In this document: one piece after another, positions 25,176-35,378 of the stretch
How the letters are laid out: each line of letters begins with the position of its first letter
Numbering within the stretch: the first letter of the stretch is position 1
NCBI RefSeq assembly: GCF_026242045.1
Contig: NZ_JAPJDO010000004.1
Coordinates: 248,001 to 312,000 of the forward strand
Direction: 5' to 3'
Source of the DNA: Mycobacterium pinniadriaticum
Lineage (GTDB): Bacteria; Actinomycetota; Actinomycetes; Mycobacteriales; Mycobacteriaceae
Length of the DNA: 64,000 nucleotides
The notes under the pieces: generated by a model
Seen by the model: the letters and a program-made list of their open reading frames with translations, nothing else
What the model was told of the DNA's origin: nothing
Database searches by the model: none
Program-made: the position numbers and the translations under genes

Positions 25176-25682
25176 ATGAACAGCGACAGCGAATTCGAAC
25201 GGGACATTCTGCCGCTTGCGGGCGACTTATACCGGCGCGCGGTGGGATACACGAAGAACTCGGCCGACGCCGAAGACCTGGTGCAGGACACGATGATGAA
25301 GGCGTTCAACGCGTTCGACATGCTCCGCGAGGACACGCACTTTCTCGCATGGTTGCTGCGGATCATGCGCAACACCTGGATCTCGAACTACCGTGCCCGT
25401 CTGCGTCGACCGGCCGAGAGTTTGGTCGGCGAGCTCGACGACGGAACCGAGTGCGCGTTGTCGGCAGAGGCGCAGGTATTCCGGCAGCTGTTGGACCCGG
25501 ACCTCAGCGCGGCGCTGTCGGCGTTGTCGACCGAGATGCGCGAAACCCTGTACTGGGTGGCCGTCGAAGGGATGACCTACCGGGAAGCCGCTGACATCAT
25601 GGGTGTACCCGAGGGGACCGTGATGTCGCGGATGCATCGCGGCCGGACCAGCATGCGCCGAGCACTGGGCGACGCGGCATGA
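25176..25682 (+). CDS. ECF sigma factor (SigH/SigR-like group)
   Basis: A 168-residue sigma-70 family ECF factor: region 2 (YTKNSADAEDLVQDTMMKAFNAFD...FLAWLLRIMRNTWISNYR) and region 4 (LSTEMRETLYWVAVEGMTYREAADIMGVPEGTVMSRMHRGR) are both complete. The region 2 FLAWL..IMRN signature resembles oxidative-stress SigH/SigR proteins. These normally pair with a downstream zinc anti-sigma factor carrying HxxxCxxC. None is present here; only a 47-residue frame follows. Free activity or an unlinked partner is therefore likely. Confidence 0.9.
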   Translation: MNSDSEFERDILPLAGDLYRRAVGYTKNSADAEDLVQDTMMKAFNAFDMLREDTHFLAWLLRIMRNTWISNYRARLRRPAESLVGELDDGTECALSAEAQVFRQLLDPDLSAALSALSTEMRETLYWVAVEGMTYREAADIMGVPEGTVMSRMHRGRTSMRRALGDAA

Positions 25683-25691
25683 GAAACGGCA

Positions 25692-25835
25692 ATGACGTCC
25701 GGGCCGACCGACCCTGCACCTGGCAGAACGGCCTTCGCCCTGGCGGCGGACCTACTTGTGCGCGGGGCGCTTCAGCAGGTACTGAAGCCAGCGGACGTCG
25801 AGCAACATGTCCTTCAACGTAGGGCCGAAAAATAA
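25692..25835 (+). CDS. Small ORF downstream of the ECF sigma factor
   Basis: A 47-residue frame starting 9 bp after the sigma-factor stop and ending just before a nested hairpin. The middle is amphipathic-helix-like (FALAADLLVRGALQQVL) with a charged tail (RRAEK). It has no cysteine, so it is not a classical zinc anti-sigma factor. A second frame overlaps the sigma stop as ATGA (25679) but is compositionally poor. May be a small regulator; weakly supported. Confidence 0.4.
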   Translation: MTSGPTDPAPGRTAFALAADLLVRGALQQVLKPADVEQHVLQRRAEK

Positions 25836-25838
25836 GGC

Positions 25839-25879
25839 GGCAAGCTCTTAGCGGTAATACGTCGCTAAGAATACTTGCC
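25839..25879 (+). terminator. Nested hairpin at the end of the sigma-factor unit
   Basis: Outer arms GGCAAG/CTTGCC and inner arms TCTTAGCG/CGCTAAGA around a 9-nt loop, all perfectly paired, begin 4 bp after the stop of the 47-residue frame. There is no U tract, so it may be a mycobacterial tail-less terminator or a protein-binding palindrome. Confidence 0.5.
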
Positions 25880-26050
25880 AGAACGCCATTATGATCGGCG
25901 GGCCCGACATCGACGATGACATGTTCCGGAGCGCCGTTCATCGCGGTCAGGCCGCTCGGCTGTTACTTCGCCGGAACCGCTTCGTTGTCATCTGTTCATG
26001 TCTCGGGAGACGGTCGACCCGTAGCTGAGTGCCTCCAGACGGGGCGGGAC

Positions 26051-26536
26051 TCAGGCCGGCTGGCCGTAGACCGCGACCAGAACCGAGCGGTCCAGGCTGT
26101 TGACCGACCACACGCCGATCGCGCTGTTGGCGCAGTCCGACATGATCGCGAAGTCGGCGGGGTCGTAATACCACTGGTTGATGACGTCCATGTTGTTGAT
26201 CGCCAGAGCGGGATTGATGGCCACGGTTTGGGCGACCTTCCCGTTGAAACCGGCTGCGGCAGCACGGCTCTGGGGGGTGGAGCCGTCGGATCCCAGATCG
26301 CCGTCCAGGGTCCGGTTGTTGAGCACATCGTTGGCGTGCCACTCGGCGGCCTGGGTCAGCGCGGGGTCCTTCTTGATATTCGTGGTGCACCCGGCCTGGT
26401 GCTGGACGGTGTAGACGTTGGCGACCACCCCGTTGTTGAGCCGGGTGTTGTCGGCATGCGCCGCCGGCACGCCGAGTGCGGCGAGCAGGACGGCCGAACC
26501 GAACGCTGTCGAGGCTTGGATAAGTCGGTGTACCAA
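26051..26536 (-). CDS. Secreted CAP/SCP-domain-like protein
   Basis: A 161-residue exported protein: signal peptide ending AHA|DN (about residue 28), then an abbreviated CAP-type domain with AAEWHANDVLNN and the late ...QWYYDPADFAIMSDCANSAIGVW segment. Two Cys (CTTN and SDCAN) could form a disulfide. Small CAP-like secreted proteins of this kind recur in mycobacteria; function unknown. A decayed paralogue lies at 2643. It is followed closely upstream by the DUF732 gene on the same strand. Confidence 0.75.
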   Translation of the reverse strand: MVHRLIQASTAFGSAVLLAALGVPAAHADNTRLNNGVVANVYTVQHQAGCTTNIKKDPALTQAAEWHANDVLNNRTLDGDLGSDGSTPQSRAAAAGFNGKVAQTVAINPALAINNMDVINQWYYDPADFAIMSDCANSAIGVWSVNSLDRSVLVAVYGQPA

Positions 26537-26548
26537 CGTCGTTCCTTA

Positions 26549-26917
26549 CTATGCGGATGGGACGTAGCCGGCCGCGGACTGGCGCAGCTGCCAGATCGCG
26601 GCGGGGCACAGCTCCTGGGCGGACTGGCTGATCAGATACGACGCCTGGAACTCGTCGTTGGTGTTGAAGTCCGACTTGATGGTGTTGACCAGCTGCGCGT
26701 AGCTCACCCCGGAGTTGATCTGATCGCAGACCCCGTAGCCGTAGGACAGCGCGGCGTCGGCGTTGGGAAAGTTGTAGCCGGGCCGGACGGTGACGTTGAC
26801 CAGGTAGCCGATGTTATCGGCATGCGCGGGCGGTGCGGCGGTCAGCACGCTCGCGGCGGCGAGGGCGGAGAAGGTGCCGGCGATCAGCAGGCGAGGTGCA
26901 GCGGTACGCATGGCCAT
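26549..26917 (-). CDS. Secreted DUF732-type protein
   Basis: A 122-residue exported protein with a signal peptide cleaved after AHA (near residue 33) and a short helical mature domain with two conserved Cys (YGVCDQI and QELCPAA), the DUF732 pattern: ...ALSYGYGVCDQINSG...SAQELCP. ATG 26917 is chosen; an ATG two codons later is equally possible. Located 12 bp upstream of the CAP-like gene on the same strand, so the two are probably co-transcribed. Function unknown. Confidence 0.78.
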   Translation of the reverse strand: MAMRTAAPRLLIAGTFSALAAASVLTAAPPAHADNIGYLVNVTVRPGYNFPNADAALSYGYGVCDQINSGVSYAQLVNTIKSDFNTNDEFQASYLISQSAQELCPAAIWQLRQSAAGYVPSA

Positions 26918-26998
26918 ATTGTGTCCCAGGGGTGATCGGCGCAGGTGGGGGGGTACTGGCGATCCGCGCAATATACATCGATACATCCTCTCGTGATC

Positions 26999-27004
26999 TA
27001 GTAT
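26999..27004 (+). promoter_or_regulatory. -10 element of a leaderless promoter
   Basis: TAGTAT (TANNNT) ends exactly six bases before the ATG at 27011, predicting transcription to start at the first base of the codon. No ribosome site precedes that ATG. Confidence 0.55.
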
Positions 27005-27010
27005 TCGGCC

Positions 27011-27397
27011 ATGATTCGGCCGACCCATGCGGTCTCGATGGCGTTCGCGTTGGCTCTCGGCGGCTTGATCGGAAGCCCCGTCGCGTATGCCGGACCCCTT
27101 CCACCGTGCACGTACACGTTGTCGCCGCCCGAGGTCGGGCCCGGCGGGGTGACCGCCACCGCAGCGCTGGCGGGATGCGGGCCGGCCGGGGGCGGGTACT
27201 CGGCGGTCGCGTGTCTGCTGGGTGCCGATGGCGTCACGCACTGCGCGCAGGCGCATGGTGCGGATCCGGCCGTGATCTCGGTCCCGTACCAGCCAGGGAC
27301 GACCTACATCGCCACTGGCCGGGGCTGCCCGATATGGCTCGGGCAGAATCCTGCGCCCGACTGCCAGATCCTCGGCCCGCTGACCGCGACCCTTTAG
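27011..27397 (+). CDS. Secreted small protein, unknown
   Basis: A 128-residue protein with a signal peptide cleaved after AYA (about residue 27). The mature part has six Cys, consistent with disulfides, and a Gly/Pro-rich core. I recognise no family. The gene appears leaderless (TAGTAT -10 six bases upstream) and diverges from the DUF732/CAP-like secreted pair. The membrane-protein gene follows 7 bp later. Confidence 0.68.
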   Translation: MIRPTHAVSMAFALALGGLIGSPVAYAGPLPPCTYTLSPPEVGPGGVTATAALAGCGPAGGGYSAVACLLGADGVTHCAQAHGADPAVISVPYQPGTTYIATGRGCPIWLGQNPAPDCQILGPLTATL

Positions 27398-27404
27398 GAA
27401 GACG

Positions 27405-27797
27405 ATGTCGATCGACAAGGCCGCGGTCGTCGCGGGCAGTATTCGGCTGGCCTCCGGAGTCCACTTCCTGGTCGACCCGATGGGTGCGAACAAACTGTGG
27501 GGTGAGCCGAACGATCCGGGCCCGTCGGCGCGGCTGCTGCTGCGGTCGATGGGCTACCGCGACGCATTGATCGGCGGTCTGCTGCTGTCGGCCGGGCTGC
27601 GGGGACGCAACACCCGGGGTTGGTTCCTGGCCTCCGGTGGTGCCGACGCCGCCGATCTCCTGGGCGGGGCGAGCGTGCACAGCGAGCTCACTCGCGGCCA
27701 GCAGATCATCGGGCTCGGCGGCGCGGTGGTCGGCATCGGCGTCGGCCTGTGGGGTGCCACCCGGCGCCGTAAGCCCGCCGCAGAGGAATCGCCCTAG
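27405..27797 (+). CDS. Small membrane protein, DUF4267-like
   Basis: A 130-residue protein with about four short hydrophobic segments and small-residue-rich helices (AVVAGSIRLASGVHFLVDP, LRSMGYRDALIGGLLLSAG, IIGLGGAVVGIGVGLWGA). The pattern resembles DUF4267-type membrane proteins. A TAGGAAG ribosome site overlaps the upstream stop. Probably co-transcribed with its neighbours; function unknown. Confidence 0.65.
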   Translation: MSIDKAAVVAGSIRLASGVHFLVDPMGANKLWGEPNDPGPSARLLLRSMGYRDALIGGLLLSAGLRGRNTRGWFLASGGADAADLLGGASVHSELTRGQQIIGLGGAVVGIGVGLWGATRRRKPAAEESP

Positions 27798-27850
27798 GTC
27801 TCCATGGCTCAGATGGGGCTGTCGCCGATAGCCGGTGAAAGGCAGTAGCC

Positions 27851-28300
27851 GTGCAGATGTGGGAAGTGGTGGCCCGGGAAGGCATCCGCGACACCCTTGC
27901 CCTGTACAACTGGTCGGGCGACGCGGGGCGCATCGAGGAATTGACCGAATCCTTCTGCCCGGATGGCCAACTCGAGGTCCGTGGCATCGCTGTGGTGACG
28001 GGTCGTGCCGCGATCGCGGAGTTCCTCGGCGGCGTCACCGCGCCGCCGGCCATCGCTGGTGTGAAGCGGATCGTCCGGCACACCCTGACCAACATCCGCT
28101 TCACCGAGTTGACACCGGAGCGTGCGCAGGTCTCGTCGTACTTCACGGTGTTCACCGAGATCGGTCTGGATCACTACGGCCGCTACCGCGACGTCCTCAC
28201 CCCGGTCGCCGGGAACTGGCTGATCGCCCGCCGGTTCGTCTCGACCGACTGGCGTGCGCCGAACTCGACGATGGCGCCGCCGCCGTCGTCGGTGTCCTAG
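27851..28300 (+). CDS. NTF2/SnoaL-like fold protein
   Basis: A 149-residue alpha+beta-barrel protein: N-terminal helices REGIRDTLALYNWSGDAGRIEELTESFCPDGQLEVRG, then VTGRAAIAEFL and strands ending IARRFVSTDW. This family includes ketosteroid isomerase-like enzymes and dehydratases. The start is GTG 27851. The catalytic residues cannot be assigned confidently. It is the last gene of a short plus-strand run and converges with the TetR gene. Confidence 0.78.
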   Translation: MQMWEVVAREGIRDTLALYNWSGDAGRIEELTESFCPDGQLEVRGIAVVTGRAAIAEFLGGVTAPPAIAGVKRIVRHTLTNIRFTELTPERAQVSSYFTVFTEIGLDHYGRYRDVLTPVAGNWLIARRFVSTDWRAPNSTMAPPPSSVS

Positions 28301-28391
28301 CTCGTTCATCGACTCTGCGTTCAGGCCATCGAATCTGCGTGTGGATCGATATTTCGCGCGATCTTGCGATCTGAGTGCCGACTCGATGCGT

Positions 28392-29015
28392 TCAGGCCGG
28401 TGATTTGGCGGCCAGTGTCTCGCCGAACGCGATCAGTGCCGCCCGGCCGATGCCGAGGATGGCTTCGTCGAAGTCGGGGTTGTCCCGGTAGGAGAGCTCC
28501 AGCATGCGGTCGGCCATCTCGACGGCGACCAACATATTTCGCGGGTCGGTGTCGGCGGGAAAGATCCCGGCATTCACCAGGATATTGTGCAGCCGGCCCG
28601 CTAGCGTCTGCATCCGGGCATGGACGTGCTTGGCGACGGTGGGGGAGGTGCGCCCGCCCATCCACAGCGCTGCCGCGCCCGGATGCTTGCGGTAGTAGCG
28701 CACGTGCAGGTTGATCTCGTTGTTGAGCAGGTTGGCGACGGACCTGATCTCCCAGGTCTGCTCGGCGGCCACGCAGCGGGCGTCGATCTCGGCGCAGTGC
28801 CGCTCCATCAGCTCGTCGAGGATGGCATCGCGGTCGGCGAAGAACCGGTAGAGCGAGGGGTAGGACACGCCTGCGCGGTCGGCGATCGTTCGGGTGGTGA
28901 CCGCGTCCACGCCCTGCTCATCGGCGATGGCCGCGGCGGCATCGAGGATACGGGCCACGGTCTGCCGGCTGCGGGCCTGCACGGGCGCCCGGCGCGGAAC
29001 CGATGCGGTGGTCAT
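28392..29015 (-). CDS. TetR-family repressor
   Basis: A 207-residue TetR protein: N-terminal helix-turn-helix (ARILDAAAAIADEQGVDAVTTRTIADRAGVSYPSLYRFFADRDAIL) and a helical ligand domain. It diverges from the Baeyer-Villiger monooxygenase, 90 bp apart, with a 29-bp inverted repeat between. This is the organisation of EthR/EthA in M. tuberculosis, so it likely represses the monooxygenase and itself until a ligand binds. Confidence 0.88.
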   Translation of the reverse strand: MTTASVPRRAPVQARSRQTVARILDAAAAIADEQGVDAVTTRTIADRAGVSYPSLYRFFADRDAILDELMERHCAEIDARCVAAEQTWEIRSVANLLNNEINLHVRYYRKHPGAAALWMGGRTSPTVAKHVHARMQTLAGRLHNILVNAGIFPADTDPRNMLVAVEMADRMLELSYRDNPDFDEAILGIGRAALIAFGETLAAKSPA

Positions 29016-29052
29016 CGCTTACCTCCCTGGGAACCCTTGACAGTTGACCGCA

Positions 29053-29081
29053 AAACTATAACACTATTCGCGTTACAGTTT
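29053..29081. promoter_or_regulatory. TetR operator candidate
   Basis: Inverted repeat AAACTATAAC-N9-GTTACAGTTT, 10-bp arms with one mismatch, in the divergent spacer between the TetR gene and the monooxygenase gene. It is AT-rich against a GC-rich background and would overlap both promoters. Confidence 0.65.
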
Positions 29082-29105
29082 CTAGCCCGAATCGGAGAGT
29101 GCCCG

Positions 29106-30632
29106 ATGACCGTCAATTCGCTCAACCAGGTCCGCCCGACCCAGCCGCTACGCGGCCACGTCGACGTGCTGATCGTCGGCGCCGGAATCTCCGGCCTCGG
29201 GCTGGCCCACTACCTGGTGACGACGCAGCCCGGAAAGGCGTTCGCGATCGTCGACAGCCGCGACGCGATCGGCGGCACCTGGGACCTGTTCCGCTACCCC
29301 GGCATCCGGTCGGACTCCGACCTGCATACCTTCGGCTACGAGTTCAAGCCGTGGACGTCTGACAACGCGATCGCCGACGCCCATGAGATCCTCGACTACC
29401 TCCATGAAGTCATCGATGAGGACGATTTGGCCCGCCGGATCTACCTGCAGCACAAGGTGGTGCGGGCCGACTTCGACTCCGATACCGCACTGTGGACCGT
29501 CACGCTGGAACGTGCCGGCGAGCAGTTCGAGGTGACCTGTGGCTGGTTGTTCGGGGCAACGGGCTATTACGACTACGCCGGCGGGCACCGGCCGCACTTC
29601 GACGGCGAAGAAGACTTCACCGGTGCCATCGTGCACCCGCAGTCCTGGCCCGAGGACCTCGACTACAAGGGCAAGAAGGTCGTCGTCATCGGCAGCGGTG
29701 CGACCGCGGTCACGCTGATCCCCGCGATGGCACCCGACGTCGAGCACATCACCATGCTTCAGCGCTCACCGTCCTATGTGATGCCGCTGCCGCGCAAGGA
29801 CCCGATCGCCAACACATTGCGAAAAGTGTTGCCGGCCAAGGCCGCCTACGCTGCCACGCGCCGGTTCAACATCGGCAAGGGCCGGTTCATCTACAACCTC
29901 TGCCAGCGCAATCCGAAGCTGGCGCGGCGCATCATCCGCGCGATCAACGTCAAGGCGCTGCCCGAAGGCTTCGATGTCGCCACCCACTTCAACCCGGACT
30001 ACAACCCGTGGGACCAGCGCCTGTGCGCGGTTCCCGACGCCGACCTGTTCCGCTCCATTGCGAGCGGAAAGGCCGAGGTGGTCACCGACCGCATCGCGCG
30101 ATTCACCGAGAACGGGATCCTGCTGGAGTCCGGCCGGACGCTCGAGGCCGACATCATCGTCACCGCCACCGGTTTGAAGCTGCTTCCGTTCGGCGGCATC
30201 CAGGTTTCGGTCGACGGTGAGGTCAAGGACCTGCACCAGTCCCTGGTCTACAAGAGCTTCATGCTCTCGGACATCCCCAATCTGGCGTTCGCCTTCGGAT
30301 ACACCAACTCGTCGTGGACCCTGAAGGTCGGCCTGGTGTGCGAGCACCTGTGCCGCCTTTTGGGTTACATGGACCGCCACGGCTACACGACCGTCGTTCC
30401 CGTCGTCGACAATCCGATGATCGAGAAGCGTCCGATGCTGGACTTCTCCGCCGGCTACGTCCAGCGCGCGGTGGATCTGTTCCCCCAGCAGGGCACGAGT
30501 GGTCCCTGGACCGTCGAGATGGATTACTGGTCGGACCACGCCCGGTTGCGCAAGGGCTCGGTCGAGGATCCGGCGTTGCGGTTCTCCACGGTGGCTCCGG
30601 TGAAGGCGGTTGCCGGGCTGGCCTCGGCATAA
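29106..30632 (+). CDS. EthA-like Baeyer-Villiger flavin monooxygenase
   Basis: A 508-residue FAD/NADPH monooxygenase: FAD Rossmann motif GAGISG (residues 25-30), GGTWDLFRYPGIRSDSD, the Baeyer-Villiger fingerprint F-T-G-x3-H-x3-W-P (171-182), NADPH motif GSGATAV and the C-terminal ATG segment (TATGLKL). It resembles M. tuberculosis EthA and its relatives throughout. ATG 29106 follows GGAGAG. It would insert oxygen beside a ketone or oxidise sulfur. The hydrolase gene 65 bp downstream could cleave the ester product. Confidence 0.9.
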   Translation: MTVNSLNQVRPTQPLRGHVDVLIVGAGISGLGLAHYLVTTQPGKAFAIVDSRDAIGGTWDLFRYPGIRSDSDLHTFGYEFKPWTSDNAIADAHEILDYLHEVIDEDDLARRIYLQHKVVRADFDSDTALWTVTLERAGEQFEVTCGWLFGATGYYDYAGGHRPHFDGEEDFTGAIVHPQSWPEDLDYKGKKVVVIGSGATAVTLIPAMAPDVEHITMLQRSPSYVMPLPRKDPIANTLRKVLPAKAAYAATRRFNIGKGRFIYNLCQRNPKLARRIIRAINVKALPEGFDVATHFNPDYNPWDQRLCAVPDADLFRSIASGKAEVVTDRIARFTENGILLESGRTLEADIIVTATGLKLLPFGGIQVSVDGEVKDLHQSLVYKSFMLSDIPNLAFAFGYTNSSWTLKVGLVCEHLCRLLGYMDRHGYTTVVPVVDNPMIEKRPMLDFSAGYVQRAVDLFPQQGTSGPWTVEMDYWSDHARLRKGSVEDPALRFSTVAPVKAVAGLASA

Positions 30633-30696
30633 TGAGCGACGCTTGCGGAGCGAATCGACAGGCGAGATGCGGGACCCGAGCCTGCGAGGGGACTGC

Positions 30697-31545
30697 ATGA
30701 GTCGCCCTGCCTTCATCGACGTCGACGGCCGACGTACCCGGGTTCGACTCGACGGCGATCCGGACAACCCGCCGGTGCTGCTGGTGCATGGGATCGGGCG
30801 CAGCATGGAGGATTGGGCACCCCAGTACGAACGGCTGGCGCAGTCGTATCGAACGATCTCCGTGGACGTCCCCGGCTTCGGCTTCTCCGAGCGCACCGGC
30901 GAGGCAATCACCTTGGGCTCGTTGGCTCGCGGGGTGGCCGGCACCCTCGACGCGGTCGGCGAGACCAGGCCGGTTCATGTGGTAGGTAACTCGCTCGGCG
31001 GGGCGATCGGCCAGCAGCTGCTGGCCGACCAACCCGAACGGGTTGCCAGCATGGCGCTGATCAACAGCGCCGGTTTCGGCAGTGAGGTCACGATGCTGCT
31101 GCGGATTCTCGCCATGCCGGTGCTCGGTGCGCTGAGTACCCGGCGGCCCGCGCGGATGAATGCCGTCCTGTTCGAACGTTCCATCCACGCCGACAAAGCA
31201 ATCGCCACCAAGGAGCGCATCGACCACGCATTCGCGGTCGCATCGCAGCCCGGCGCCGGTGCGGTGATGCGAGAAGCGGTAATCGCACTGGGCACGCCCC
31301 GCGGGGTGAAGCCCGAGTGGCGGCGTGAACTGGCCGCCGCTGTCACCAAGACTCCACGCCCCACCCTGATCATGTGGGGCACCCGGGATCGCATCCTGCC
31401 CGCACATCACATCGAGCAGGCGATGCGGGTCTACCCGCATGCCGAAGTGCATCTGCTGAACGGGATCGGCCACATGCCGCAGATCGAATGCCCGAAGCGG
31501 TTCGCCGACCTCCTGCTCCCATTTCTGGCGCGTGCCAACAGTTGA
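30697..31545 (+). CDS. Alpha/beta hydrolase (esterase/lipase-like)
   Basis: A 282-residue alpha/beta-hydrolase: oxyanion-side HGIGRS, nucleophile elbow GNSLGG, acid Asp in WGTRDRILP and His in GIGHMPQIE. All of the triad is visible. It follows the Baeyer-Villiger monooxygenase on the same strand, so hydrolysis of lactone or ester products is the simplest role. A ribosome site GCGAGGGGA precedes ATG 30697. Confidence 0.88.
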   Translation: MSRPAFIDVDGRRTRVRLDGDPDNPPVLLVHGIGRSMEDWAPQYERLAQSYRTISVDVPGFGFSERTGEAITLGSLARGVAGTLDAVGETRPVHVVGNSLGGAIGQQLLADQPERVASMALINSAGFGSEVTMLLRILAMPVLGALSTRRPARMNAVLFERSIHADKAIATKERIDHAFAVASQPGAGAVMREAVIALGTPRGVKPEWRRELAAAVTKTPRPTLIMWGTRDRILPAHHIEQAMRVYPHAEVHLLNGIGHMPQIECPKRFADLLLPFLARANS

Positions 31546-31583
31546 TCAGCGGGTGCCGCGGGTCGTCACGGTTCCCACCGGGA

Positions 31584-31600
31584 TGGGCCGAACGGCCCTA
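31584..31600 (+). promoter_or_regulatory. DosR-like box upstream of hrp1
   Basis: GGGCC-GAAC-GGCCC (31585-31598), 5-4-5 layout with one mismatch per half to GGGAC-N4-GTCCC, about 80 bp upstream of ATG 31680. hrp1 is a DosR target in M. tuberculosis. It is also a fairly symmetric GC palindrome, so chance is possible. Confidence 0.5.
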
Positions 31601-31679
31601 CTCCTTGGCGGTTGGCTCGGCCTACGTTCAGGTCAGCCACCGAATGATCGGGGCGGATCATATTCATTACTGAGGAGCC

Positions 31680-32120
31680 ATGATGACCACTGCGGGTGAG
31701 ATCATGCATGCTGGGGCCACCTGTATCGGCGAGCATGAAAGCCTGACCGCCGCTGCTCAGCGGATGCGCGACCTTGGTGTCGGAGCACTGCCGATTTGCG
31801 GGGATGACGATCGTCTGCACGGGATGATCACCGACCGCGACATTGTCGTCAAATGCATTGCCGCCGGCGATGATCCGGATCTGGTCACAACGGGCCAGCT
31901 GGCGCAGGGCTTTACCTACCATGTCGATGCTGCGGCTACCGTTGAACACATGCTCAACGTTATGGAGGAGCACCAGATTCGGCGATTGCCCGTCCTCGAC
32001 AGCAACCATCGTCTGACCGGGATGGTCAGCGAGGCCGATATCGCACGTCACCTCCCAGAACACGCGATCGCGCACTTCGTCAAAGCGATTTGCGCCCAGC
32101 AGGCCATCCCTAGCGCATAG
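31680..32120 (+). CDS. hrp1: Hypoxic response protein 1, two CBS domains
   Basis: A 146-residue protein with two CBS domains. It agrees almost continuously with M. tuberculosis Hrp1 (Rv2626c): EIMHAGATCIGEHESLTAAA, ALPICGDDDRLHGM, MLNVMEEHQIRR and EADIARHLPEHAI. Hrp1 is a highly induced DosR-regulon protein that is secreted or cytosolic and binds an unknown ligand. A GAGGAG ribosome site precedes ATG 31680. A large nested hairpin follows its stop, then the alpha-crystallin relic on the other strand. Confidence 0.93.
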   Translation: MMTTAGEIMHAGATCIGEHESLTAAAQRMRDLGVGALPICGDDDRLHGMITDRDIVVKCIAAGDDPDLVTTGQLAQGFTYHVDAAATVEHMLNVMEEHQIRRLPVLDSNHRLTGMVSEADIARHLPEHAIAHFVKAICAQQAIPSA

Positions 32121-32136
32121 TGCACGCAGCTAATCA

Positions 32137-32206
32137 CCCCGCCAACCGAAGCGTTCCCGGAGCCTAGAGTTCCGGGACTGCTTCGGTTGCCCTTCAGTCG
32201 GCGGGG
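32137..32206. terminator. 70-nt nested hairpin between hrp1 and the hspX relic
   Basis: Three perfect stems stack in order: CCCCGCC/GGCGGGG (7 bp), AACCGAAGC/GCTTCGGTT (9 bp) and TCCCGGA/TCCGGGA (7 bp) around a 9-nt loop. It begins 16 bp after the hrp1 stop and ends 20 bp before the stop of the minus-strand alpha-crystallin relic. It therefore sits exactly where a bidirectional terminator of two convergent genes would be. No U tract is seen. Confidence 0.6.
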
Positions 32207-32226
32207 TCAGCTAGCAGTCTCGATTG

Positions 32227-32376
32227 TTACGTGCTTCTGAGCGTGCACGGTTTCCTGCGGACCTGCGGAAGGGCCACATCCACGGTCAGAATTCCCTTGT
32301 CATAACTGGCCTTGATCACACAGCCCTGGACAAGTTGAGCGGACGGGTCGAAAGTCCCGCGTCGTGGTGCTCCCGG
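32227..32376 (-). pseudogene. Relic of hspX-like alpha-crystallin (Hsp20) gene, C-terminal end only
   Basis: On the minus strand the frame reads VIKASYDKGILTVDVAL and ends RKPCTLRST-stop. This matches the end of M. tuberculosis HspX/Acr (DIKATYDKGILTVSVAV ... HIQIRSTN). An in-frame TGA at 32377-32379 cuts the frame, and the upstream 220 bp hold no continuous alpha-crystallin domain, only an LRTV fragment in another frame. hspX is a DosR-regulon chaperone gene, so its remains beside hrp1 mark a decayed dormancy locus. Confidence 0.7.
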
Positions 32377-32597
32377 TCAGCCGAGCAGCCACAGTGCGGA
32401 GCGCGGCCGCTATCGCTTGTGGGGGTGAATTTTCAACCAAGTGAGCATGCGGAATTGGCGGGAATGCCGGACGGATCATGCAGGAAGTTCCCAGCTTGGT
32501 CACTAGACGGTAGCCGAGCAAAAGTGCCTGGGCCACTGGACAACTCAGGTGCAACCGGAGGTGCGGGCGGGGTAGGCGCCGCGTGTCGGCGACTGTG

Positions 32598-35375
<2,778 letters not shown>

Positions 35376-35378
35376 CGC

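Noticed and set aside
25679..25820. Frame overlapping the sigma-factor stop as ATGA
   Set aside because: Gly/Ser/Cys-rich without the HxxxCxxC anti-sigma motif. The neighbouring frame at 25692 is more protein-like and ends just before the hairpin.
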